64,000 nt of DNA from DATFDN01 sp963767645. GTDB lineage: Bacteria; Pseudomonadota; Alphaproteobacteria; Acetobacterales; Acetobacteraceae. The DNA is taken from NCBI GenBank assembly GCA_963767645.1, contig CAVYEW010000018.1, positions 310,001-374,000 on the forward strand, read 5' to 3'. Positions 8,721 to 17,047 of this stretch are shown piece after piece (within the stretch, counting starts at the first letter, position 1; each line of letters starts with the position of its first letter). Under the pieces are notes generated by a model. It worked only from the letters and a program-made list of their open reading frames with translations. It ran no database searches and was not told the DNA's origin. The position numbers and the translations under genes are program-made.

Positions 8721-10149
8721 TTACAAACGCGGTCCGGCCAGCATCTCCCGGTCGATGCGCCGGGGCAGCCAAGTGCCGTCCTTCAAGCTGCCGAGATAGC
8801 GTCCGTTCTCCACGACCACATTGCCGCGCAGGATGGTCACGCACGGCCACGCCTCCATTTGCCGTCCCTCCCACGGCGTGTAGTCGGCCTCGTGCAGGTC
8901 GGTGGCGCGGATCACCCGCTTGTCGGCGGGATCGAGCACGCAGATATCGGCATCCGAGCCCGCGGCCAACGCGCCCTTGCGTGGATAGAGACCCATGATC
9001 CGCGCCGCGTTCGTCGATACCAGGTCGACGAAGCGCGGCAGCGTGTAGCCGCGCCGACCGACCATCTCGGTGTACATCAGCGCGACGCGCGGCTCGACAC
9101 CGGCGTTGCCGCCTGTGGTGTCGTCGATCCTGATTCCCTGGGTCTTCTGCTTCAGCGTGCAACAGATCTCGTCGGTGGCGACGCAGTTGATCGCGCCGTC
9201 GAGCGTTCCGGCCCATAGCGCCGCCTGGTCCTCGGCGGATTTGAGCGAGGGATAGGTGTGATAGATCTGGCCGTTCGGCCGGAGATAGTCCTCGCTGGTG
9301 TACAGCATGTACCTGGTGCAGCGACTCCCCGTAGATCGGCACTCCCCGCGCCCTGGCCTCGCGAATGGCGGTGACGCCCGATCCGGCCGAGACGTGCATC
9401 ATGTAGAGCGCCGTGCCGGGCACCTGCTCGGCGAGCCGGATCACGCGGCGGAACGAGATGTCCTCCGAAAGCGCGTTGTGGACCTCGGCCATGTTGGCGA
9501 AGCCGGCGCGCTCCTCGCGGATCAGCTTCTCGTACATGTGCATGACGATATCGTTGTCCTCGGAATGGATCACGCCGAGCCCGCGATTGGCGGCGAGGAC
9601 TTTGAACACTTCCCAGATGTCGCCGAAATCGACCATGCGGCCCTTGCGGGACGGGGTGATGTCGGTGGTGAAGATCTTCACGGTGGAAAACCCGGCCTGG
9701 ATCGCCTCGGCGAGTTCGTCGAACAGGCGCGGCGGCAGTGAGCCCTCAACCATCAGGTGCTGCGCGTAGTCGCAGGCCGAATGGCCGTGCCAGTCTTCCT
9801 CCCTGAGCGCGATGGCCTCCCGCACCGAGGGGCCCTGCTGGACGCGGGTGAAGTCGATGATGGTCGTGGTGCCGCCATGGACCGCGGCGCGGGTCACCAC
9901 GTCGGGCGGATCGGTCAGGCCCGCGCTGCCGTCCGGGTTCGGCAGGAGCCATTTGCAGTGGACGTGCGGGTCGATTCCGCCGGGGATGACGATCTTTCCG
10001 GTGGCGTCTATCAGCCGCACGCCGTCGGAAACGGGCAGGCTGTCCTTGGCGGCCACCGCGACGATATGCCCCCCGGCAACCGCGAGGTCACAAGCGCCGA
10101 CTCCTTCCGGCGTGACTACGGTATCGCCGCGCAGGACGAGATCGATCAT
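8721..10149 (-). pseudogene. hydA: Dihydropyrimidinase / D-hydantoinase, split by one frameshift
   Basis: A cyclic amidohydrolase that opens dihydrouracil or hydantoin rings in reductive pyrimidine breakdown. The first part (10149 down to about 9313) has the metal site HVHCKW (residues ~60), the PGGIDPHVH motif, and ISAGSGVTAI-type strands up to GVPIYGESLHQ. The second part is read in another frame from about 9311 to 8721, beginning YMLYTSEDY and continuing through DEICCTLKQK and STNAARIMGLYPRKG to the stop. Removing one base in the CC at 9312-9313 rejoins the frames exactly at the family motif GESLHQ-YMLYTSEDY. Joined, the protein would be about 475 residues, the normal length. This is either a real recent mutation or a sequence error. 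The ATG at 10147-10149 fits the family N-terminus. Confidence 0.88.
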
Positions 10150-10249
10150 GGCGCTCCCCCTTTTTCGGTGCCGGCATCGTCCGCCGCCGCCGGCGCGTTC
10201 GCAAGGCCTGTCCTGAGCGGTATTGTCCCCGACAGGTTTGGGAAAGAAC

Positions 10250-10783
10250 GTGAGCGAGCTCGGACACCTCCCCGTCCTCTCGACCCCACGGCTGTTGCTG
10301 CGCCCGCGCGCGCCAGCCGATCTGGCCGACTGCCTGGCGATGGATAGCGATCCGGAGGTCACGCGCTTCATCGATGGCCCATGGTCAGATCCGGAGGCGC
10401 ATCGGGCCTTTGTTGAAGACCGCATCCGCCGCGCCTATCCGGCTGGCATGGGGTATTGGTCGATCATCATCGCCGGCGGGTTCGCCGGATGGGTGTTGCT
10501 GACCCCGCTAGACCTGCACGGGCCGGAGATAGAGATCGGCTGGCGGATGCGCCGGTCGGTATGGGGCAGGGGCTTGGCGACGGAAGCCGGGCGCTTGGTA
10601 CTGGATCATGCGCTGGGCCGGCTTGGTCTGGCGGAGGTCATGGCCGACATCGATCCGGCCAACACACCATCGCTGCGCGTCGCCGCCAAGCTGGGGATGC
10701 GGGTGCGGGGCTGGGTGCCCTATGCTGGACGCATGGTGCTGCGGCACGCGGCGCCCAATCCGCGATTTATCGGGAGACCTTGA
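10250..10783 (+). CDS. GNAT family N-acetyltransferase (RimJ/RimL type)
   Basis: A GCN5-related acetyltransferase of about 177 residues. It begins with the typical TPRLLLRPRAPADLADCLAM strand-helix start. The central IEIGWRMRRSVWGRGLATEA is the acetyl-CoA-binding loop. NTPSLRVAAKLGMR near the end is the family's last helix region. The GTG start at 10250 is chosen because GGAAAG lies just upstream. A TTG 27 bases earlier is possible but has no ribosome-binding site. The stop overlaps the next start (TGATG), so it is co-translated with the FAD oxidoreductase. RimJ/L relatives acetylate protein N-termini or small amines; the substrate here is unknown. Confidence 0.85.
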   Translation: MSELGHLPVLSTPRLLLRPRAPADLADCLAMDSDPEVTRFIDGPWSDPEAHRAFVEDRIRRAYPAGMGYWSIIIAGGFAGWVLLTPLDLHGPEIEIGWRMRRSVWGRGLATEAGRLVLDHALGRLGLAEVMADIDPANTPSLRVAAKLGMRVRGWVPYAGRMVLRHAAPNPRFIGRP

Positions 10784-11913
10784 TGGAGACTGCCCGCTTC
10801 GACGCGCTGGTGATCGGCGCCGGGATCGCCGGCGCCACCACCGCGGCGGCGCTCGCCGCGGATCGCCGCGTGGCGCTGATCGAGGCGGAGGAGCACGCGG
10901 GCTATCACACTACCGGCCGGTCGGCCGCACGCTGGGAACGGAACTACGGCCCGCCGGACGTGCGGGTGCTGACCGCGCTCTCGCGCGCGTTCTTCGAGGC
11001 GCCGCCCGAGGGGTTCGCCGACGCCGAACTGATGCGGCTCCGCCCGACCGTGCTCCTGGCGATCGAGGCACAGCGCGCCGATCTTGCGCGGGCGCTGGCC
11101 GAGGGCGCCGGGCTGCGCGAGGCGCCGCTGGCCGAGGTGCGGCGCCTGCTGCCGGCGTTGCGGCCCGGCTACGCGGCGGCAGCGGCGATCGAGGATGACT
11201 GCTTCGATATGGACGTGGCGGCGATCCATCTCGGCTTCCTGCGCCAGTTCCGCGCGCGCGGCGGAGTGCTCGGCCTGCGCCAGCGTGCCGGGCGCATCGA
11301 GCGGCGCGAGGCGCTGTGGCACGTGACCACCAGTGCCGGAGACGTGTTCAGGGCGCCCGTGGTCGTGAACGCCGCCGGCGCCTGGGGCGACGAGGTGGCG
11401 GCGATTGCCGGCGCGCGCCCGCTCGACCTGGCGCCTTGCCGGCGCACCGGGGTCATCATCGATCCGTCCCCGTGGCAGGTAGCCGAGTGGCCGATGGTGA
11501 TCGATGTGGGCGAGACCTGGTACGCGCGGCCGGAGGCGCGCACGCGGCTGATGGTCTCCCCCGCCGACCGGACGAAGATGCACGCCCATGACGTGCAGCC
11601 CGACGAGCTGGACATCGCTCTGGCCATTGACCGGATGCAGCAGGCACTGGCGATCGAGGTCCATCGCGTGGAACGCAGCTGGGCGGGGTTGCGCACCTTC
11701 ACCCCGGACGGAAGCCTTGCCTTCGGCTGGGATGGAGCGGTGCCGGGCTTCTTCTGGTGTGTGGGGCAGGGCGGCTATGGCATCCAGACCGCGCCCGCCG
11801 CGGGGCGGCTGGTCGCCGACCTGATCGCCGGGCGTGATCCGGGGCCGGCCGGGGCCATCGTGGGAGCGGTCGATCCACGGCGCTTTCAACGAGAGTTCGA
11901 CACTGAAAGGTGA
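10783..11913 (+). CDS. FAD-dependent amine/glycine oxidase-like oxidoreductase (DAO family)
   Basis: A 376-residue D-amino acid oxidase-family flavoprotein. The N-terminal FAD-binding motif is VIGAGIAGATTAAALA (residues ~7-22). The acidic residue that binds ribose ends strand 2 (LIEAEE), followed by the family signature HTTGRSAARWERNYGPP. The C-terminal FAD motif is RSWAGLRTFTPDG with VGQGGYGIQTAPAAGRL. Related enzymes oxidise glycine, sarcosine, D-amino acids or 2-hydroxyglutarate. The substrate cannot be read from the sequence. The ATG overlaps the GNAT stop, so the two genes form an operon. Confidence 0.86.
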   Translation: METARFDALVIGAGIAGATTAAALAADRRVALIEAEEHAGYHTTGRSAARWERNYGPPDVRVLTALSRAFFEAPPEGFADAELMRLRPTVLLAIEAQRADLARALAEGAGLREAPLAEVRRLLPALRPGYAAAAAIEDDCFDMDVAAIHLGFLRQFRARGGVLGLRQRAGRIERREALWHVTTSAGDVFRAPVVVNAAGAWGDEVAAIAGARPLDLAPCRRTGVIIDPSPWQVAEWPMVIDVGETWYARPEARTRLMVSPADRTKMHAHDVQPDELDIALAIDRMQQALAIEVHRVERSWAGLRTFTPDGSLAFGWDGAVPGFFWCVGQGGYGIQTAPAAGRLVADLIAGRDPGPAGAIVGAVDPRRFQREFDTER

Positions 11914-11970
11914 CAGCGTCGCGCGCAAGAGTATTGTAAATAGTTCATGGTCGAGAGCTTCGGAGATCGC

Positions 11971-12465
11971 ATGACCGAGCATACGCAACCGCCGGACCGC
12001 TACGCCCCGCTCTTGCTCGACAACCAGCTCTGCTTCGGCCTGTACGCCGCCGCGAATGCGATCATCCGCGCCTACCGCCCGATGCTGTCCGAGATCGGAG
12101 TCACCTATCCGCAATACCTGGTGCTCATGGCGCTATGGGCGAAGGACTGCCGGACCGTCTCCGAGCTTGGCCGCGAGCTGATGCTCGATTCCGGCACGCT
12201 TACGCCGCTGCTCAAGCGGATGGAATCATCAGGCCTGATCAATCGGCGCCGCCGCGCGCGCGACGAGCGCGAAGTGGAGATCGCGCTGACCGAGCAAGGC
12301 CGTGGGCTGCGCGATACCGCGCTGGATGTGCGCGCCGAGATCGTGCGCCAGCTCACCCTCTGCGAAAGCGACATCGGCCGGCTGCGGTCCGACCTCAATC
12401 GCGTCTTGAACGCCCTTCAGGATAGTGGCGAGCGGACAAGGAAGCTGGTCTCCGATACGGTGTGA
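11971..12465 (+). CDS. ohrR: OhrR-like MarR family regulator
   Basis: A winged-helix regulator of about 164 residues. The start LLLDNQLCFGLYAAANAI and the recognition region LDSGTLTPLLKRMESSGLI match OhrR, which senses organic hydroperoxides through a reactive cysteine. That cysteine is present in QLCFGLY. A second Cys in LTLCESDI could serve as the resolving residue, as in two-Cys OhrR proteins. Wing residues RRARDEREVEIALT are intact. The ATG at 11971 has GGAG six bases upstream and is preferred to the ATG 24 bases earlier. The usual target gene ohr is not adjacent, so the regulated genes are unknown. An AT-rich stretch just upstream (TATTGTAAATAG) may hold its own promoter or operator, but this is weak. 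Confidence 0.82.
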   Translation: MTEHTQPPDRYAPLLLDNQLCFGLYAAANAIIRAYRPMLSEIGVTYPQYLVLMALWAKDCRTVSELGRELMLDSGTLTPLLKRMESSGLINRRRRARDEREVEIALTEQGRGLRDTALDVRAEIVRQLTLCESDIGRLRSDLNRVLNALQDSGERTRKLVSDTV

Positions 12466-12544
12466 AGACCAGCCGCTCCTTTATCTGGCGCACGCATCGT
12501 TGCCCTGACGTTGGCGGCGGAATAACCCCGGAAACTACCGGCAC

Positions 12545-13265
12545 TCAGGGCAGCGAGATGGAGCCCGCCTCCGGTCCCTTGCGCCCTTGCACGACCTGCA
12601 CGCGCACCACCTGGCCCTCGCGCAGATCGCTCATCCCGCTCCGGTTCAGCGCCGAAATATGGACGAACACGTCCTTGCCGCCGTTCTCCGGCGTGATGAA
12701 GCCGAAGCCCTTCTGCGCGTTGAACCACTTGACTGTGCCGGTGATCTCCTCGCCGGTAGCAACCGCCTGGTAGCCCGAGTTCGCGCGCGGCGTATCCGCC
12801 ACCCCCGTACCCGCCACCGCCGCCAAAGCCGCCGGAACGGGGCGCGCGCGGCGGCTGTGCCGGCGCGGGCCCTACCTCGCCGACATGAGTGATCTCCTGC
12901 ACTTGGCGCCCCTTCTGGCCCTGACCGACGCGGACGCGGAGTTGCGTGCCGGGCACGGGCGGCCCGGAGCCCATGCGCTCGATCGCACTGGCGTGCAGGA
13001 ACGCATCGCCCGTGCCGTCGCCAAGCTCCACGAAGCCGAACCCCTTGTCGGCGTTGTACCACTTCACGACCGCATCGACTTCGGGGCCCGAGCCCATCAT
13101 CGGCGAGGGGCTGCGGAATCCTGGTCGCGACGGCGACGGCGGCGGAGCCCAACCCATGTCGCGCGGACCAGCATCGTCGTCGAATCCCCGGCGCCGCCTG
13201 TTGTCCCTACGCCAGCCGTCTCTTTTATCCACGTCCGCTAACCTTCGCCGTGTCCTGACCGTCAA
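12545..13265 (-). pseudogene. Two-domain cold-shock protein, one frameshift in the linker
   Basis: Two cold-shock (S1-like, nucleic-acid-binding) domains joined by a Gly-rich linker, a layout common in Alphaproteobacteria. The first domain (about 13091-12890) has KWYNADKGFGFVEL and AFLHASAIERMG, the RNP1 and RNP2 motifs. The second (about 12755-12548) has KWFNAQKGFGFITPENGG and VFVHISALNRSG. The frame changes in the linker within the CGCGCG run at 12780-12791; removing one base joins GGYAAR to NSGYQAVATGEE and gives an intact protein of roughly 239 residues. The first ~60 residues are Arg- and Pro-rich. The protein probably acts as an RNA chaperone. Either a sequence error or a real break. 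Confidence 0.8.
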
Positions 13266-13300
13266 TTTAGCATCTCATTGGCGGATTGGCCTAGAGGGGG

Positions 13301-14311
13301 TCATGCACGCTTTGCCAACCGACGCATCCGTTTCTCCAGATCATCAATGTCGTGATCGAGAGCCGCATCGGCCGGTGCCGGCGCAATGAGCCGGCCGGGC
13401 TGAAGCCGTGACACCACCCGCGCGCCCATCACGCCGGCGGCAATCAACAGCGGCAGCAGCAGCCGTCGGTCGATGGCGAGCAGGATTGCCGTGGCGATCG
13501 CCGCTCCGATGCCCAACGCGGCAGGAGTGGGAGGAGACCACGCGACCTGCCGCTCGGGTGGAGATTGCGCGCCGAGGGGAATGATCTTGATCCGCGATGC
13601 GAGGCGCGAGGCTCCGGGCGTCCAAGCCGCACCCGCCGCCGCTCTCGGCTCCGATGAAACGATCGATCCGGGGACGGCAGGTATCACCGCAGCCGGCCTG
13701 GGCGTCGGCGCGACCGCGTGCGCGCGATCCTGCGCGAATTCCCGATGATGATCCTCCTGGATTTCCCTGGCCACCGTGCCGGTGTCCTCTGGCAGCAAGG
13801 GAATCGGCCGGCCTTCCTCGCGTAGCGCCTCCGTGCGGCGTGCCATCGGATCGGGGCGGGTCTCGCGCTGGTCGACATAGTGCGCGAATACCTCCTGCTG
13901 CGCCGTGTCGCCGAACACCAGATCGAGATGGCGTGCCATCTCCATCATTTCCGCACCCGGCACGCCCGCCTCGACCGCGGCGTGGACCAGCGCGATCATC
14001 CCCGCCCGGTTGCCGCCGGAATCGTGGATCAGCACCGGCTTGGGAGCATGCCGCAAGGCCTCTCCCACCCGGTCCAGGTCGGTCTTGTCCACGCTTTCGG
14101 CGGACACCGGCACGTGGATGTAGTCCATGCCGCGTGCACGCGTGCGCGTCGCCTCGACGGCCGGAGGCGCGGCATGGCCGATCGTCTCGTCGTGCGTCCG
14201 CAGGTCGACGATGGCGCGCACGTCGTCCCGGCGCAGTGCGTCAAGCTCCCGCTCGCCGGGCGGCATCCGCCCCACCTTGACGTGCTGGCTGAGCTCGATC
14301 CTATCCCACAC
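13301..14311 (-). CDS. Phosphatase-fold (DUF442/dual-specificity-like) protein lacking the catalytic Cys, with C-terminal membrane segments
   Basis: A protein of about 336 residues. The first ~150 residues resemble the DUF442/beta-lactamase-hydrolase-like phosphatase fold: REL..LRRDDVRAIVDLRTHDE, then YIHVPVSAESVDKTDLDRV, then VLIHDSGGNRAGM. The last should be the P-loop HCxxGxR, but the nucleophilic Cys is Asp (codon GAT), so it should not work as a cysteine phosphatase. A charged Pro/Ala-rich linker follows. Near residues 270-305 there are two hydrophobic stretches (AALGIGAAIATAILLAI and LLLPLLIAAGVMGARVV), then a charged end. The start is a GTG at 14311 with AAGGA upstream; TTG at 14317 is the alternative. 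It may sense or bind phospho-ligands rather than hydrolyse them. Confidence 0.72.
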   Translation of the reverse strand: MWDRIELSQHVKVGRMPPGERELDALRRDDVRAIVDLRTHDETIGHAAPPAVEATRTRARGMDYIHVPVSAESVDKTDLDRVGEALRHAPKPVLIHDSGGNRAGMIALVHAAVEAGVPGAEMMEMARHLDLVFGDTAQQEVFAHYVDQRETRPDPMARRTEALREEGRPIPLLPEDTGTVAREIQEDHHREFAQDRAHAVAPTPRPAAVIPAVPGSIVSSEPRAAAGAAWTPGASRLASRIKIIPLGAQSPPERQVAWSPPTPAALGIGAAIATAILLAIDRRLLLPLLIAAGVMGARVVSRLQPGRLIAPAPADAALDHDIDDLEKRMRRLAKRA

Positions 14312-14389
14312 GGTCAATTCCTTTCTTCAGCCACTCGTCGCTGGAACGTGACCGATGGTGCGGAGGATGACTCACGTTCAGGCGAAGCC

Positions 14390-15679
14390 TCAGGGATGCC
14401 CGGCCGGGGCTATGCGCCAGATCGCATTGCCGGCGTCGTCGCTCATCAGCAGCGCTCCGTCATGGGCAACCGCCACCGCGACCGGGCGGCCCCATACCGC
14501 CTGGTTGCTGACGACGAAGCCGGTCGCGAAATCTTCGTAAGCGTCCCGGCCCGGATGGATGCGCACCAGCTTGTAGCCGGTACGCAGTGAACGGTTCCAG
14601 GAGCCGTGCAGGGCGACGAAGATGTCGCCCTGATAGTCGGCCCCGAAGGCGGCCGGCCCGCGGCTCTCGTAGAACGTCATACCCAGCGGGGCCGAATGCG
14701 GCTGGATCAGCACGTCGGGGACCACGACGCGGGAGGCGAGTTCGGGATGGGCGCCGCGATGGTTCGGGTCCGCATGAGCGCCGATGTAGAACCAGGGCCA
14801 GCCATAGAATCCGCCCGGCTCCAGATGGGTCACGTAGTCGGGCGGCAGGTTGTCGCCGAGCCCGTCGCGCTCATTGACCGCGCACCACGGCGTTCCCGAT
14901 CCGGGCGCGATGGCCAGGCTCACGCAGTTGCGCAGGCCGGTGGCGAACGCCTCCCGCCCTTTGCCCTCCGGGTCGAACGCGATGACGTCGGCGCGCCACC
15001 TCTCCGGATCGCCTCCCTCGGCATCATTCGAGGCGGAGCCGACGGCGAGGAACATGCGCCGCCCGTCGGGGCTGAAGGCGACGTCGCGGGTCCAGTGCCC
15101 GCCGGTGCTTGACGCGATCTCGGACACCACGACCTGGGCCGGGCCGTCCGGGCGGGATGCGCCGGAATGCCACGGGAAGCGAATGACGCGGTTCGTCTCG
15201 GCGACATAGACGAAGCGCGGCTCCGGGCCGGGCGGCCAGAATGCGATCCCGAACGGGCGGTCCAGATTGTCGGCGAACACGGTGGTCTCGCTTGGCCGGG
15301 CAGCCCCGTCGGGCGCGCGCATCAGGCGGATGCGACCGGCATCGGCTTCGGCGACGAAAATCTCTCCGCCAGGCGCCACGCGGATCATGCGCGGCCGGTG
15401 CAGGCCGCCGGCGAACTGCTCCACGGCGAAGCCGGCTGGCACGCGCAGGCTCGCGCCGCTTGGACGCGCAACGACCCGCGGCGGATTCCCGGCCAACTCG
15501 GTGGCGTGCGGGGCCGGCAGATCGGGCACCGTGATACCGCGCCAGAGGCCGGGCTGATCGCCCTGCCAGTCGCCATAGGCGGCCGAGCCGGTGTGCAGCT
15601 CCTGGGCCCGAGCGCCAAGCGCCGCATCGACGGCGACCAGCGCGACCAAGGCGGCAGCGAAGCGGATCGAGACAGGCAT
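14390..15679 (-). CDS. PQQ-dependent sugar dehydrogenase-type beta-propeller (sorbosone dehydrogenase family)
   Basis: A 429-residue exported protein. The start ATG at 15679 is preceded by GGAGGG. The N-terminus (MPVSIRFAAALVALVAVDAA) is a Sec signal peptide cleaved near ARAQ. The rest is a six-bladed propeller of the soluble glucose/L-sorbosone dehydrogenase family: LHRPRMIRVAPGGEIFVAE, GHWTRDVAFSPDGRRMF, ATGLRNCVSLAI, NERDGLGDNLPPDYV and GDIFVALHGSWNRS. Such proteins oxidise sugars or aldehydes in the periplasm using PQQ, passing electrons to the respiratory chain. Many family members are uncharacterised, so the substrate is open. It stands alone on this strand. Confidence 0.85.
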   Translation of the reverse strand: MPVSIRFAAALVALVAVDAALGARAQELHTGSAAYGDWQGDQPGLWRGITVPDLPAPHATELAGNPPRVVARPSGASLRVPAGFAVEQFAGGLHRPRMIRVAPGGEIFVAEADAGRIRLMRAPDGAARPSETTVFADNLDRPFGIAFWPPGPEPRFVYVAETNRVIRFPWHSGASRPDGPAQVVVSEIASSTGGHWTRDVAFSPDGRRMFLAVGSASNDAEGGDPERWRADVIAFDPEGKGREAFATGLRNCVSLAIAPGSGTPWCAVNERDGLGDNLPPDYVTHLEPGGFYGWPWFYIGAHADPNHRGAHPELASRVVVPDVLIQPHSAPLGMTFYESRGPAAFGADYQGDIFVALHGSWNRSLRTGYKLVRIHPGRDAYEDFATGFVVSNQAVWGRPVAVAVAHDGALLMSDDAGNAIWRIAPAGHP

Positions 15680-15924
15680 AATTTCCCTCCATCCCTGGTC
15701 TATTGGCCACAGCAACCAGGAAGTTTATGGGCCGTCCGGAGTAGGCCGCATTATTCGTTGACAGAAACGTGAGCAATCCCGTTTCCTCTCATTCCGAGGC
15801 GCGGCATCGACTCGCGGTGTGATCCGGGTCGCTGAAGCTTCGGTGCCAATCGTGCGACGCTGCCCGGCGCGCGATTTGCGAACAGCAGGGTCTCGGGCGC
15901 CAGGGTGCTAGGAGAGTAACGCCT

Positions 15925-16116
15925 ATGTCTCATGCAGTCGGTCCCTATTCGGTGGAGGAGCGCACGGTGCATGGCGAGACGCGGTGGGTCGCGATACGCG
16001 CCCGCGGCGCGGAGTGGTCCTGGCTTACCCCTGAGGAGGCGGTGGCCATCGGTCGCACCTGGGTGGAGAAGTACGGCAATCCGGTCGAGCCGCCGCGCAT
16101 GATTGCCGCCGAATAG
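15925..16116 (+). CDS. Small conserved-looking hypothetical protein (63 aa)
   Basis: A 63-residue soluble protein with a good ribosome-binding site (AGGAG at about 15910) before its ATG. The sequence has a compact beta-like start (VGPYSVEERTVHGETRWVAI) and an alpha-helical second half (TPEEAVAIGRTWVEKYG). There are no Cys, no signal peptide and no membrane segment. Its stop codon directly abuts the stop of the convergent PPOX-family gene, which supports it being a real gene. I do not recognise the family. Confidence 0.62.
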   Translation: MSHAVGPYSVEERTVHGETRWVAIRARGAEWSWLTPEEAVAIGRTWVEKYGNPVEPPRMIAAE

Positions 16117-16539
16117 TCAAGCGGCTAGATCGCCCCAGCTCGTCATGTGCGCGATGCGCAGCGCGATGACGGGCAGCGGCGCCAAGTCCATATCCGCGTA
16201 CTGCGGATAGCGCGCGCGGAGCAGGGCCTGGGCATGATCGTGCTCGGGCCCGTGCGACAGGATGTCGGCCCGGCCCCGCAGCATGACCCAGCCAAGCCGC
16301 CGCCAGTCTTCGTCCCAGCGATCGACTACCAGCGCTGCCTGCGGGTTCTCCGCAAGGTTGCGGAGCCGCTTGAGCGGACGGTCGCGGCGCTTCGGCTTCT
16401 CATCGACGGTGACATAGAGCGAGGCATCGCCCAGCGCGTAGCAGACCGGGACCACATGCGGAGACCCCGATCGGTCGGCAGTGGCGAGGTGGCCGACGCG
16501 GCGGGCGAGGAGAAAGCGGCGTTCGGCGTCTGGCACCAT
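16117..16539 (-). CDS. PPOX-class flavin/F420-dependent oxidoreductase-like protein
   Basis: A 140-residue split-barrel protein of the pyridoxamine 5'-phosphate oxidase superfamily, close to the PPOX-class probable F420-dependent subgroup. The start RRFLLARRVGHLATADRSG and the strand SPHVVPVCYALGDASLYVTVD are typical, as is the basic patch KPKRRDRPLKRLRNLAENP, which lies over the cofactor phosphate. Homologues bind FMN, F420 or heme-breakdown products; the cofactor cannot be settled from sequence. It runs convergent to the small 63-residue gene and on the same strand as the Coq10/RatA-like gene and lipA upstream. Confidence 0.82.
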   Translation of the reverse strand: MVPDAERRFLLARRVGHLATADRSGSPHVVPVCYALGDASLYVTVDEKPKRRDRPLKRLRNLAENPQAALVVDRWDEDWRRLGWVMLRGRADILSHGPEHDHAQALLRARYPQYADMDLAPLPVIALRIAHMTSWGDLAA

Positions 16540-16564
16540 GCGGGCCTACCGGCCGGGAACCTGC

Positions 16565-17044
16565 CTATGACGCCTGGGACGGCGTCGGGACGCACCCCGG
16601 TGCGAGCATTTCCGGCGGTCCATAGACCTGGCGGGCGCGCTTGTGGAACGCATTCACCATCCGCCGCACCGCCTCGTTGAACACCACGCCGATTGCTGAT
16701 TGCAGCAGCCGGCTGCGGAACTCGAAATCGACGAAGAACGCCACCTCGGTGCCGTTCTCATGCGGGATGAACTCCCACTGATTGTTCAGATAGCGGAACG
16801 GACCGCGCTCATATTTCACGACGATCTTGCGCGGCCGGTCCAGGGTCACGCGGCTGGTGAAGCTCTCGCGAAACGGGCCGAACCCGATCGTCAGGTCGGC
16901 GACGATCTCGCGCTCGGTCCGGCTGCGCACCCGGGCGGCGACGCACCAGGGCAGGAATTCCGGATACCGGCCGACATCGGCCACCAGGTCGAAGAGATGG
17001 GCGGGCGTGTAGGGGACGAGCTGCCGCTCGGCGTGCGTGGGCAT
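16565..17044 (-). CDS. Coq10/RatA-like START-domain protein
   Basis: A 159-residue SRPBCC/START-like protein of the COQ10-RatA family. The hallmark YTPAHLFDLVADVGRYPEFLPWC is at the start, with GFGPFRESFTSRVTLDRP and FEFRSRLLQSAIGVVFNEA following. Members bind ubiquinone and support respiration; the E. coli homologue RatA was reported to inhibit ribosome association. In Alphaproteobacteria this gene often follows lipA, as here (3 bases apart), which fits a housekeeping role in quinone handling. A short low-complexity tail ends the protein. Confidence 0.88.
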   Translation of the reverse strand: MPTHAERQLVPYTPAHLFDLVADVGRYPEFLPWCVAARVRSRTEREIVADLTIGFGPFRESFTSRVTLDRPRKIVVKYERGPFRYLNNQWEFIPHENGTEVAFFVDFEFRSRLLQSAIGVVFNEAVRRMVNAFHKRARQVYGPPEMLAPGCVPTPSQAS

Positions 17045-17047
17045 CGG

